A DNA stretch of 64,000 nt, from positions 1,426,001 to 1,490,000 of the forward strand of contig CBDCAA010000008.1 of assembly GCA_965213855.1 (NCBI GenBank), given 5' to 3'. The DNA is from JBBROS01 sp965213855 (GTDB lineage Bacteria > Pseudomonadota > Alphaproteobacteria > Acetobacterales > Acetobacteraceae). Below the pieces are notes generated by a model that saw nothing but the letters and a program-made list of their open reading frames with translations, was not told the origin of the DNA and did no database searches. Below, in pieces: positions 8,253 through 16,819 of the stretch. The position numbers and the translations under genes are program-made. Each line of letters begins with the position of its first letter. Position 1 is the first letter of the stretch.

Positions 8253-8900
8253 TCAGCACCCGATGCCGAAGGTGGGGTCTCTGTATCGGTCCAAAAGGGA
8301 TCGAGCCGCGATGCCCAACACCGCCCCGTCCTCTTGGTCCCCACGTTGCTCATAAGCTCTTGCCGTGGTCAGCAAGATGGCTTGGATGATCGGCATGGGA
8401 ATTGCTGCCGGGGTGTCCCCGAACCCGGCTGTATAGGTCACTGAGAAGCTGGAGACGGTTTGCCAATCGAGGCTGTTTTGCAGCCTTAGCCGTGCGGGGT
8501 CATCGCCGTCATCGAATTGGTAATCGGATGCGGTAAGGGTGCTGATCGAGCCATCCCAGTTGGCTTGCGTAACGCCGATGATGGCTTGGACTGGACCATA
8601 CAGGATATCGATGGAGTTGCGGTTTTGGCCGATCAGATACTCATATCCGATGGGTAAAACGTAAGGCACCACGGCATACGGATATGAGCTTGCCGGGGCG
8701 GAATGTGCAAAGGTTTGGCGAATTGTTTGCGTGATCAGAGATCGATTAAGATAACCTTCGGCCATCTTGGTTGCTGTCTCGATGTAGACCGCCAAGAGCG
8801 CATCATCAGCCACGCTATCAATGCGCGTGTGCTGACGTGCCAAGGCAGGCGAAACAACGGGCACCGATGGCGGGGTAATTTGCTGGATACGAACAAGCAC
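8253..8900 (-). CDS. Head-tail connector protein (HK97 gp6 / phiE125 gp8-like)
   Basis: The 215-residue protein reads 'PPSVPVVSPALARQHTRIDS', 'DDALLAVYIETATKMAEGYLN RSLITQTIR', and later 'LYGPVQAIIGVTQANWDGS…DYQFDDGDDPARLRL' and 'VTYTAGFGDTPAAIPMPIIQAILLTTARAYEQRGD'. This is the standard long form of gp6-like connector proteins (TIGR02215 type). It forms a ring under the portal. Placed between capsid and head-closure genes as expected. Confidence 0.9.
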   Translation of the reverse strand: MLVRIQQITPPSVPVVSPALARQHTRIDSVADDALLAVYIETATKMAEGYLNRSLITQTIRQTFAHSAPASSYPYAVVPYVLPIGYEYLIGQNRNSIDILYGPVQAIIGVTQANWDGSISTLTASDYQFDDGDDPARLRLQNSLDWQTVSSFSVTYTAGFGDTPAAIPMPIIQAILLTTARAYEQRGDQEDGAVLGIAARSLLDRYRDPTFGIGC

Positions 8901-8907
8901 GGGAGAG

Positions 8908-9090
8908 TTATTTCTTTAGAATTTTGCTTGTGAGTGGTGCGCGTGTTTTTGCGTTCGGCACGGTTGCTGGTGCATCGAGCCTTGCGATTCCGCATGCAAT
9001 CAATCGATCAGCGGAGTTGTTCGGGAAGGTTGCAACCATTCCCTTTTGATAGACGCCATGTGGTTTCAGGAAGAGGACTGTCTTATTCAT
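8908..9090 (-). CDS. Small phage protein between capsid and connector genes
   Basis: A 60-residue basic protein (MNKTVLFLKPHGVYQKGMVA…). The start 'F.KPHGvY..Gd.A.f' resembles short conserved proteins often found between the major capsid and gp6-like genes of HK97-type phages, but I cannot name a function. It follows a strong terminator and precedes the connector gene by eight bases. Confidence 0.6.
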   Translation of the reverse strand: MNKTVLFLKPHGVYQKGMVATFPNNSADRLIACGIARLDAPATVPNAKTRAPLTSKILKK

Positions 9091-9108
9091 CGGTGATCAT
9101 CTTAAAAG

Positions 9109-9144
9109 AAAAGCGGACTTGGGCAGAAACCCAAGCCCGCTTTT
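9109..9144 (-). terminator. Rho-independent terminator after the capsid gene
   Basis: A 15-bp inverted repeat (AAAAGCGGACTTGGG / CCCAAGCCCGCTTTT, one mismatch) with a six-base loop, ending in a T run on the minus strand. It lies 23 bases beyond the capsid stop. High-level capsid transcripts probably end or attenuate here before the connector genes. Confidence 0.85.
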
Positions 9145-9166
9145 ATGTTGTGTAGTTTTCTCGATA

Positions 9167-10605
9167 TTAGGTGGCGGATGCAGACGGTGCAGCACTTGGG
9201 CTGTTATCGGTGCCCGTCGTGTTAATGAATGCACTACCTGCCGAGTTGGCGAGATAGAAGCTAGGATGCATTCCGGCAACCGTGGCCACAGAAATGGCTT
9301 GCGTATGCTTTACGTTAGCATCTACTTCCTCCAAAACTCTGAAGGCGGTTTGATAACGCGAGAATGTCGAGGCAAGTCCATTGCCGCCATCGATGTAGCT
9401 TGCTTCGCTCGATGCATCAGCCACAAGTGAAAGTGTATCACCGATAATGAATTCTGATGGTTGCACGAAGATCATTGTGGTCGAGTTGTTGCTTCCGAGG
9501 TTGGTTGCAAGCTGAGTGCTCATTCTATATTCATAACCGAATAGCGTGCCACGATCCAACTCTTCACGGAAGAAATAGCGACCAACGCTATCAGTCAATG
9601 AGCTTAAAAATGCACGAACGGTTGGATGGAACACCCATTTTGCACCGGTTGTATCGATGTTGTTGGCCATCAGGTCGAGTTCCATTGCCGCCAAAAGATT
9701 GTTGACATCTGAAAGAGTGGCAACAGTGGTTGTGCGGTTGCTTCCTGCAAGAGTTGTCATGCCCTTTGGTGAATAGGCGGAACCGGCACCGGTAAGGAAT
9801 GCCTTATCTTCTGCCAAAGCAAGCTGTTTCACCATATCTGTTCTAACAATAGATTCGACCGCTAAAGGCGAACGATTAATTAATCGTTTGAAACAGGCAC
9901 AATAGCTGCAAGCTTGTGGCCAGAAAGCTGAATGTCGCCAAAGATTTCTTGACTGGCTGGAATATCCAAGTTTTCACCAACCCAATTTGCAGTTGCGCCA
10001 GCATCGATACGTGGAATGGTCAAGTTGCCGAATGGCATTGGAATGACATCAACGCCAAGACTGCGAACAACTGCTGTAGCTGTCAATAGCTCGATCAGTT
10101 CATCTCGGAAGTCTTGTGGAACCAATGCACCGCCTTGAACCTGACTGTTACTGGCAAGCGCCTTGGCAACCTCACGGTCTCCAAGCTGATCTCTGACGTA
10201 GGCTTCACCGGCTGCAAGGCCGTTCTGTTTGGCGATACCTGCCCCGATGATGAAACGGGCCATCATAGTGCCCTTAGCTTCATGCTTGCGGCTTTGGCGG
10301 ATCACCGGGCCACGGGTGCCACCTGATTTGAGAACGCCACGGGGACCAGACTTACCAGCCGACATCTGGACGGCTTCTTCGTCTTCGTCATCGCCAACCG
10401 CTGATGCCTCTTCTGCATCGCGTTCATTAAGGGCTTCAAGACGCTCGATCCGCGTATCATGGGCATCTAACCGGCTGGAAAGATCGTCATAAGCTGCCTT
10501 ATCGTCATCGGTCCAAGGGGTCTCGTCAGTGTCTTTGGCATTGAGGCTTTTCATTTCTGCATGAATCGCGGCCCGCTTTTTCTTTAGTTCTGCAATGGTG
10601 TTCAT
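9167..10605 (-). pseudogene. HK97-type major capsid protein, interrupted by a one-base frameshift
   Basis: The 5' frame encodes 241 residues: a charged coiled-coil scaffold-like delta region (MNTIAELKKKRAAIHAEMK…), then the mature HK97 start, ending …HKLAAIVPVSND. The zero frame stops at 9880. The -1 frame continues at once with LINRSPLAVESIVRTDMVKQ LALAEDKAFLTG…, exactly the sequence that should follow in an HK97 capsid, and runs to 9167. The junction reads GATTAATTAAT where GATTTAATTAAT would restore the frame. No standard slippery heptamer is present, so I read this as a one-base loss (real mutation or assembly error) rather than programmed shifting. If real, the prophage cannot make normal heads. 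Confidence 0.85.
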
Positions 10606-10623
10606 CTAATAATCAGCCTCAAA

Positions 10624-11313
10624 TTAGCGAGAGAAATTCTCGCGTAGTTTCAAATCGCGCCCGCGACGTTCGCGGTTGATGTTATTTATCTTTGAATTCT
10701 TTTCTGGCTGCTTTTCAGCTAATTTGCCGTCATCGAGCACTGCAACTTGCGCTGCATCCGCCGAAATAGCGGCTTGCCTCGATTGCTCATCGATCAACGC
10801 TTCGGGGTTGTCAGGTGTGCAAACAACCGAGAATTCTAATAACTGCATCTTGTGGAAGTCTAAGCCTGCCGAGTAGGTGCCCGCGCCACGGCTTTCATCT
10901 TCGGTCTCAGTGTAATCAATCGGCAGAAAGCCCACCGATGTCGCGGATAGAAAACCGTGCTTGCACAACTGCAATATGGCTTCGGCAAACGGACCAGCTA
11001 CGGGGACATCTTGTGCAATGAATTCAACCGTGGCTTTCAATGCGCCACCCTCGATCCCGATCTCGACGCATTTGCCAATCGGCAATCTGTCCGACGAGTG
11101 GTCCCATAGGACCACCGGGTTCATTTTGTAGAAGTCGAGTTGCCAGCCATTCTGATCGATCACATCGTATGATCGATCAGGCGTTGACGTGCTGATGGTG
11201 AATTTCAATGTGCGATCAGAGATCACTTCGGCTTGCGCGGCAAAGTCTTTGCGAACGCCAAGGCTTGCTTTGTGTTTTGATTTCTTGAATTCAGAGAGAG
11301 AAACATATTTCAT
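10624..11313 (-). CDS. Prohead (maturation) protease, HK97 gp4-like
   Basis: The 229-residue protein has 'ISTSTPDRSYDVIDQNGWQL', 'NPVVLWDHSSDRLPIGK' with the catalytic His region, and 'HGFLSATSVGFLPIDY' with the catalytic Ser region, then 'LLEFSVVCTPDNPEAL', all hallmarks of the S78 prohead protease family. It trims the capsid delta domain during maturation. Encoded just upstream of the capsid, downstream of the portal. Confidence 0.93.
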   Translation of the reverse strand: MKYVSLSEFKKSKHKASLGVRKDFAAQAEVISDRTLKFTISTSTPDRSYDVIDQNGWQLDFYKMNPVVLWDHSSDRLPIGKCVEIGIEGGALKATVEFIAQDVPVAGPFAEAILQLCKHGFLSATSVGFLPIDYTETEDESRGAGTYSAGLDFHKMQLLEFSVVCTPDNPEALIDEQSRQAAISADAAQVAVLDDGKLAEKQPEKNSKINNINRERRGRDLKLRENFSR

Positions 11314-11326
11314 AATAACTACTTAT

Positions 11327-12691
11327 TCATTCGTCGCTTATGCCATCGCCAGTGTCTTGGCCGTCTGGCTTTGCAGGATCGAGCACGGCATTGCCGGTGT
11401 CTGGCTTCTTCGGGGTGCCCATTACCTGCCCTAATAGGGAGTCGCTATTGAGCGCAGCCGTGTTCAGCGGAATACGGTAATCATCCCCGCCTTCGATTGG
11501 GGTTAGACCTTCTTTAGCTCTAACTTCATTGATTGAAAGGAAACCCCAACCAAGAGCTACGGCATGCGAGTCGAAACGCTCTTTGGTGTTTGCGCGAAGC
11601 ATATGGTCGAAATCAAATCGGATATTGATGTATGCCCGTTCGGCTTCGAAGAGTAGGCGTTGCTCGAATGCTTCCTCGATGCGGCGGCATAGCGGCATCA
11701 ATGAATTAGAAATGTAAGATTGCTCTTGTGTCTCGTTGTTCGCCACTGATCCGGCTTGAACACCGATCTTGGACAATGGAACACGGAAAAGCCGGGCGAT
11801 CTCTTCAACCGAAAACTTGCGAGACTCTAAAAGTTGTGAATCCTCGGCGGTCATGCTTAGTGGTTCGAATTTCATGCCTTCTTCAAGAACGGCTGTCTTG
11901 TGGGCATTATCGACGCCTGCATATGTCTTCTCGAATTGAGACCTTAAATTCACGATTGTTTCAGGTGATAGCTTGCCATCCGTGGTGAACACACCGCGCA
12001 ACATCGTGCCTTGGCGAAACATGATGGCCGCGTGGTTTTGCGCGGCTTGTGCAAGCCCAAGGGTTTCTTGGCTGGCTTGGATTGGGGACACGCCTAACAC
12101 ACCGCCATCGAGGCTGATGTTCTTGACGTGGATCATGTCTTCCTGCGGAACCGACATGGTTGCCGCAGATAAGCGGGGATGGCTGATGTGGTAATAGATC
12201 ATCCCATCGTTCTGATTGATCAGCGTTTGCACCCGATCAGGAATCAGGGGGATAAGCTCGATGGGTGTTCCGTCACCTGCCCGAATAATGTAGACGAAGG
12301 CGTTACCGCGAAGGGTGAGGCTTGTAATGATGTGGCTGATCATCTCGAAGGGCGTTTGGTATGCGTTCGGATGGGCCAAGAGCTTCGCGATGGGGTGGCG
12401 TGGTTGAGCGATGGCCCCGTTGTTCGGCAGTATCTTTCTGATCTTGATCGGCAGGCAGGCCACGTCTTCGGACAGGGCGCGGATGCAGGCATACGCCGCA
12501 GTGATTTGCAGGGCTGTATGGTTGGTAACTACCGTTCCGGTGTGGCTTCGATTGCCGAAAAAGCCGAACAACGACGACGCATTCGAGAAATCAACCGCTT
12601 TGGTGATTGGTGTAGGCGATGCCTTATCGACCGTGGCGACCTCGGTTGAAGGTGCCCGAAACACATCGGCTATTTTAGAAATGAAACTCAT
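11327..12691 (-). CDS. Portal protein, HK97 family
   Basis: The 454-residue protein contains 'ALQITAAYACIRALSEDVAC', 'HPNAYQTPFEMISHIITSLTL RGNAFVYIIR', 'GVSPIQASQETLGLAQAAQNHAA' and 'LGWGFLSINEVRAKEGLTPIEGGDDYRIPLN', the signature series of HK97-type portals. It forms the dodecameric DNA channel of the head. Between TerL and protease. Complete. Confidence 0.95.
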   Translation of the reverse strand: MSFISKIADVFRAPSTEVATVDKASPTPITKAVDFSNASSLFGFFGNRSHTGTVVTNHTALQITAAYACIRALSEDVACLPIKIRKILPNNGAIAQPRHPIAKLLAHPNAYQTPFEMISHIITSLTLRGNAFVYIIRAGDGTPIELIPLIPDRVQTLINQNDGMIYYHISHPRLSAATMSVPQEDMIHVKNISLDGGVLGVSPIQASQETLGLAQAAQNHAAIMFRQGTMLRGVFTTDGKLSPETIVNLRSQFEKTYAGVDNAHKTAVLEEGMKFEPLSMTAEDSQLLESRKFSVEEIARLFRVPLSKIGVQAGSVANNETQEQSYISNSLMPLCRRIEEAFEQRLLFEAERAYINIRFDFDHMLRANTKERFDSHAVALGWGFLSINEVRAKEGLTPIEGGDDYRIPLNTAALNSDSLLGQVMGTPKKPDTGNAVLDPAKPDGQDTGDGISDE

Positions 12692-12727
12692 AACGCTATT
12701 TATCGAGATTGCTTTGTTTGGCGCTGA

Positions 12728-14503
12728 TCAGCCCAAGATCAGCAATCCTCTTTCTTCATAAACTGATTTGGTGCTGACCTCTTGGCCCAGATTTCTTGCA
12801 AGGGCCATAATCAAACTGACCGGCCCGTCTATCTTAAGCTCTTTGCGTTCCTTTGTGGGCTTGTTCAAATCAAACCCGCCACGAATGACAACGTTTGACA
12901 TCATCCAAGACATAGGACTCGATGGGCCATCTCGGTGAATGATCTTATTTGAGTCGATCAGCGCGGCAAGATAATGCATCGGGTGGTGCATGTCATATGC
13001 GCCTTGCCCCATTGTGATGACGTTGGCACCTTCATTCTGTAGGGTTGCCATCATTTGCGCACCTTGGAATTTATCGAACACGATCTCTCGCACATTGTAT
13101 GTTTCCATCATATCGAGGATATCATCTTGAATCTTGTTTAAGTCGGTCATGTTGCCTTCAGTCTCGATGATCGAACCTGAATTCAGCCATCCCTGATAAT
13201 GTTTGTTGTTCGGGTTTTGGATGATATCTTCGGGCAGGTAATACCGCCCAAACGTGACGAATTTACCGTTTGGTCTTGGGAACAAGAGTTGCACTGCGGC
13301 AATATCTTGCTCGGCTGCAAGATCGCACCCAATGACGCAAGTCTGACCTCTTAGATCATCGAGGCTGAAATCAGGATCATAACAGGCGTTCCACGATTGC
13401 ATGTTGAAGAATGCCGATTTGGCATTCACCCACACATTAAGATGCTTGCACTGAAAGCGCCCTTGTTCGCGGGTGTTTCTGACTGCTGATGCTTGCTGTT
13501 CTAATAGGAATTCCTCGGAAACTGATACGCCAAAATTGGGGTTGGCTTTTCTCAGAGCTTCCGGCTTGGTCCAATCATCCCCGTCATCAATGCCCCACTC
13601 GACATAAAACCGGCGGTCATCTTTGATGGTGCCTTCAAGCACCGCCCTGCCGGTCAACACGTCGTCGAAGCACGGTCCGGCTAAATTATCTCCAGCCGTG
13701 GTGATCGTCCACAAGAGCGGTTGGGATCGAGCACCCATGCCCGTCACCATGGTATCGCGGAGATCGGGCGTATCGTGTTCGTGGAATTCATCGAGGATGG
13801 CCAGAGACGGGGATGCGCCATCACCCGGCTTACCGATCACGGGTTCGAAGCGGGAACCGTTGGCCAGTATGTTCAAGTTGCTCGCGTTGACCGCTATGCC
13901 GTAGTGCTTGCACAACGCCGGGGTGCCTTGGGCCATTAGCTTAGATGCGCGGAAGACTTCCCATGCTTGCTTTTCGGACGTGGCACCGCAAAAGACCTCT
14001 GCCGAGTGCTCGCCATCTGCCGCCAGCATGTAGAGGCCCACTGCCGATGACAGGGCTGATTTGCCGTTCTTCCGGGGTATCAGCATCATGGCGTTGCGGA
14101 AGCGTCTGAGCCCGTCTTTCTTCCTGACGGTCCCGAATACCGAGACAATCAACCACGCCTGCCATGGCTCTAATTTCAGGGTCTCTTTGCGCCCGGCCCA
14201 TGCTCCGCGTGTGTGCGGAAGTAGCTTAATGAACCCGCAAACCCTCTCCGCCTTGTCGGGATCGAGCTTATAGGGGCAATCCGGCTGATCCTCTTGGTTA
14301 CGATCCTGCCGGTATCGTTGGCATGCGAGGATCACCCATTTGTTGGCCGAGATCGCCCCTGCAAGCACGTCTGAGACGTATTGCTCGGCAAGAGCTACGT
14401 GGGGGTAGCTGACCGCCGTGTTTGGGGCCTTGGCGGCTTTCTGTGGTGGTGGCCGGTTGGTGGCGGCAGGTGGCCGGTTGGCGGCTGGGGGTTTTCGGGG
14501 CAC
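12728..14503 (-). CDS. terL: Terminase large subunit (TerL, HK97-type)
   Basis: The 591-residue protein has a Pro/Ala-rich N-terminus (unusually long), then 'LEPWQAWLIVSVFGTVRKKD', Walker A-like 'MMLIPRKNGKSAL', Walker B 'LAILDEFHEHD', and nuclease motifs 'VIGCDLAA' and 'REIVFDKFQG'. It packages DNA into the prohead as ATPase and nuclease. The upstream TerS ends nine bases before it. Complete. Confidence 0.95.
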   Translation of the reverse strand: MPRKPPAANRPPAATNRPPPQKAAKAPNTAVSYPHVALAEQYVSDVLAGAISANKWVILACQRYRQDRNQEDQPDCPYKLDPDKAERVCGFIKLLPHTRGAWAGRKETLKLEPWQAWLIVSVFGTVRKKDGLRRFRNAMMLIPRKNGKSALSSAVGLYMLAADGEHSAEVFCGATSEKQAWEVFRASKLMAQGTPALCKHYGIAVNASNLNILANGSRFEPVIGKPGDGASPSLAILDEFHEHDTPDLRDTMVTGMGARSQPLLWTITTAGDNLAGPCFDDVLTGRAVLEGTIKDDRRFYVEWGIDDGDDWTKPEALRKANPNFGVSVSEEFLLEQQASAVRNTREQGRFQCKHLNVWVNAKSAFFNMQSWNACYDPDFSLDDLRGQTCVIGCDLAAEQDIAAVQLLFPRPNGKFVTFGRYYLPEDIIQNPNNKHYQGWLNSGSIIETEGNMTDLNKIQDDILDMMETYNVREIVFDKFQGAQMMATLQNEGANVITMGQGAYDMHHPMHYLAALIDSNKIIHRDGPSSPMSWMMSNVVIRGGFDLNKPTKERKELKIDGPVSLIMALARNLGQEVSTKSVYEERGLLILG

Positions 14504-14511
14504 CGGGAGGA

Positions 14512-14976
14512 TCAGCCAAGGGCAGCAAACGGATTGGCATCAGCCATCGGGCCAATCACGGACACGCGCGAGCGTGAGGCGGGCGTGAGGCCGAAGTCAC
14601 TAAGCAACCCGCGCAACCGCTTTTCGAGGTCTGACACCAACCCGCACTCGGGATACGCCACGAATTTAGTTTCACCCGAAATTGTCTTTGTTTCGTATGT
14701 CAAAGAGCCACGGGCCGTTAAGTCATCGCGAGCTTGCTTGAAATCGGCATAACAAGTTGACAAGGCTTCAAGGCTTGCAGAATCACACGTCGAGAGAACA
14801 CCCATTCCATCGAGGATTCCGGCAAACTCGATCCATGCGGATTTTGCGCCGGGTGTCAGATGTTTTGGCGGTGCGAGCTTAGCGCGTTGTGGTTTCGGTT
14901 CCTTCGGATTTGCGCGACAAGGCTGATTGGTGCCTTGGATGATTTTCAAATGCGTTGGTTTTCGAGGGTTTGGCAT
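14512..14976 (-). CDS. terS: Terminase small subunit (P27 family)
   Basis: The 154-residue protein has 'RKPTHLKIIQGTNQPCRANP', 'PPKHLTPGAKSAWIEFAGIL', 'DSASLEALSTCYADFKQA' and 'CGLVSDLEKRLRGLLSDFGLTPASRSRV', the full set of P27-type TerS features. It recognises the packaging site. It is the first gene of the head operon; the DNA upstream is gene-free. Confidence 0.92.
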   Translation of the reverse strand: MPNPRKPTHLKIIQGTNQPCRANPKEPKPQRAKLAPPKHLTPGAKSAWIEFAGILDGMGVLSTCDSASLEALSTCYADFKQARDDLTARGSLTYETKTISGETKFVAYPECGLVSDLEKRLRGLLSDFGLTPASRSRVSVIGPMADANPFAALG

Positions 14977-15559
14977 CAGTAGCTCAGAGTCATTTTTAGA
15001 AATCTCAACTGCACGCGTGAAAGTTTCCTGAGGGGACGGTCGTAGTTATACGAATAAGTATTTATTCTAACCCCCCATGGGTTAACTGCGGACTTAATGC
15101 CATGGTCATGCATCGAACGCATTGCTTATGGATCATTCTTGCATGGCTTTGTTTCGTACGATACAAACTGATGGTGTGTTGCAGGTCACTTCATGTCATC
15201 CAATGCGATCTTGATAACGATGGCCATCAGGATGATGACAACTGCTGTATGAGTGAGGATCATAAGATGTGCTCATTGTGGTAATCTCTTACTTAGCTAT
15301 CTGATGGAACGGTCATCTCTTCGTCTTGAAGCTCTTGCCAAGCATCATTGCTTGAAATCAGTTGCAAGAGACTAAGAATTCAGAAATGACCGCTACACCA
15401 ACAAACCAACAATATATGTAAGGAAATACACTCACGCTGATGCTGACAAGGTTTCAGAATGATCAGCCGTGTCAATAAGGATTATTGATCATCCGCCAGT
15501 TTACCTAAGACATCACAAAAGTATTTATACTCGATGATCGAGATGGGTGCCGATAGCAG
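14977..15559. other. Gene-free region upstream of the packaging operon, containing a candidate operator
   Basis: No convincing gene. A 60-codon frame at 15102-15284 has a Cys/Trp/His-rich product unlike any protein and is rejected. AT-rich stretches around 15040-15070 and 15410-15500 could hold promoters of the late operon. A pac or cos site near terS is possible, but nothing in the sequence identifies it. A palindrome at 15148-15167 is listed separately. Confidence 0.6.
15148..15167. promoter_or_regulatory. Palindromic operator candidate, TTTGTTTCGT-ACGATACAAA
   Basis: The 20-bp near-perfect palindrome differs from symmetry at one position. The same core (TTGTATCG…CGATACAA) occurs at 23159-23176 in front of the SprT-like gene. 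Two copies of a symmetric site flanking early and late regions suggest binding by one phage regulator, but no repressor gene is identified in the window. Confidence 0.5.
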
Positions 15560-15868
15560 TCATTTTCGGGCACGTCGCAATGAATGCTCTTTGGCGTGGC
15601 AAGTGTTACAAAGAGATTCCAAGTTTGTCGGGTCGAGTCTTCGGGCCGGATCAGTTGTGACCTCGACCACGTGATGCACCATAGTCGCTTCGGTGATCAT
15701 GCCGCGCTTCTCACAGTGGGCGCACAACGGGTTGCGTCGAATAAAACTGTTTCTGACTGCTGACCATTGGGAATCGTAACCGCGTGCTTGGGCTGATCCG
15801 CGCCAGCGTTCGATGGGCCTGTAGACAACGGTTGGTGTTGGGCGGGTGCTTGGTGGGCGCGTGGGCAT
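15560..15868 (-). CDS. HNH endonuclease (packaging-associated)
   Basis: The 102-residue protein has a zinc/HNH core: 'RGYDSQWSAVRNSFIRRNPL CAHCEKRG', 'TMVHHVVEVTTDPARRLDPTNLESLCNTCHAKEHS'. The two CxxC pairs and the central HH are present. Small HNH proteins next to TerS are known to assist terminase cleavage in HK97-type phages. The position, first in the leftward operon, supports this. Confidence 0.9.
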   Translation of the reverse strand: MPTRPPSTRPTPTVVYRPIERWRGSAQARGYDSQWSAVRNSFIRRNPLCAHCEKRGMITEATMVHHVVEVTTDPARRLDPTNLESLCNTCHAKEHSLRRARK

Positions 15869-16080
15869 GCCGGTATTTATCGAGCCGGTTGATTCTTGTT
15901 TCGGGGCATTCCGTGGCGTTGTGTCGGCATCGAGCTAGGCCCTGAAATTGTTTTCGTTGCGGTATCGCCCCATATTCTTTCGCTGTAATCTTGTCGGACG
16001 GGTCTCCGGTGTGGTGACAGCGGACAAGCTCGATCATTAAAAATAGGAAGCGATTTTTACACCGAATCTACATCGAATCT

Positions 16081-16142
16081 TGTTGACGATGTGAGGAATG
16101 AGTTCATGATGTTCACATCAGCAATGACGCTGTTGACGATGT
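16081..16142 (+). promoter_or_regulatory. Direct repeats TGTTGACGATGT upstream of a small gene
   Basis: The 12-mer TGTTGACGATGT occurs at 16081-16092 and 16131-16142, ~50 bp apart, and a second motif (AATCTACATCGAATCT) lies just before the first copy. The second copy is followed by AAAAAGGAG and the ATG at 16160. The repeats could be regulator binding sites; TTGACG also resembles a -35 element. The stretch 15869-16080 shows nothing else. Confidence 0.4.
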
Positions 16143-16159
16143 AAAAAGGAGTGATAACT

Positions 16160-16381
16160 ATGGATGATGATGAATATGAGCGTATGAAAAGAGAACTTGA
16201 AGAGACACGTCATACGGTTGCAGAAAGCCGGGAGAATCTCCGTGCATTCAAAAAGAAGATGCGGATCAACGCTGAGGAGGAAGCGGTAAGTGACGCCGCC
16301 AAGCAACTGGCGCGGGTTGTCGCATCATTTCACCTGACTAAGACCAAGCCGAAGAGGCCGAGGAAGACCCGGAAAGGCTGA
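16160..16381 (+). CDS. Small charged phage protein with coiled coil
   Basis: The start at ATG 16160 is supported by AAAGGAG eight bases upstream. The 73-residue product is highly charged, with a predicted helix/coiled coil (residues ~5-45, ERMKRELEETRHTVAESREN) and a Lys/Arg-rich C-terminus (KTKPKRPRKTRKG) suitable for nucleic-acid contact. No family recognised. It is the first rightward gene after the divergent late operon, so an early regulatory role is possible. Confidence 0.55.
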   Translation: MDDDEYERMKRELEETRHTVAESRENLRAFKKKMRINAEEEAVSDAAKQLARVVASFHLTKTKPKRPRKTRKG

Positions 16382-16522
16382 CGTTCTTGATCGGTGTGTA
16401 TGCCTTCGTCGTGTCAGAGATCATGAATCACCCGGCAGGGAATGCCTGATCTCGGCTGCTATGTGGGGTGTTGCCGCTGATCTCGATAAGTAGGACTGTC
16501 ACCTACTTGCGAGAGTTTCGCC

Positions 16523-16819
16523 ATGCACCCACGGATTTCAAGTTTGCCCGAAGACATGCACAACACTTGCCGCGATGATATCGTTAACATCGCCTTTGAG
16601 CTTGGGATGCGGGTCACATCGCAAACAAAGAAAATGAATGAGCTACAAGTTTTTGGGAATCTTGTCATGGCCACTGCCACTCTCGACCGTTTGCTATCGG
16701 CATTGGGACCAAAACGGATCACACCGGAACGAGTGGCAACAATAATCTGTCAGAACGGGCGAACGAATTTGAGCGGTGCCAAGCTGAGCTTGCAGGACAT
16801 GAGCAAACTCGGCTGGTGA
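16523..16819 (+). CDS. Hypothetical phage protein (98 aa)
   Basis: A frame from ATG 16523 encoding MHPRISSLPEDMHNTCRDDI… with a helical middle (NELQVFGNLVMATATLDRLLSAL) and no recognised domain. Codon use is similar to neighbouring phage genes and both complete ends are present. A purine-rich GCGAGAG lies 12 bases upstream. Existence is moderately supported, function unknown. Confidence 0.5.
   Translation: MHPRISSLPEDMHNTCRDDIVNIAFELGMRVTSQTKKMNELQVFGNLVMATATLDRLLSALGPKRITPERVATIICQNGRTNLSGAKLSLQDMSKLGW

Noticed and set aside
9841..9890. Programmed frameshift in the capsid gene
   Set aside because: The stretch TTTCAAACGATTAA lacks an X XXY YYZ heptamer in frame, and HK97 capsids are not known to need one; a one-base loss is simpler. 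Kept as a question in the findings.
15102..15284. 60-codon frame in the gap before terS
   Set aside because: Composition (Cys, Trp, His, Asp-rich) and lack of a start signal argue against a gene; an operator-like palindrome lies inside it.
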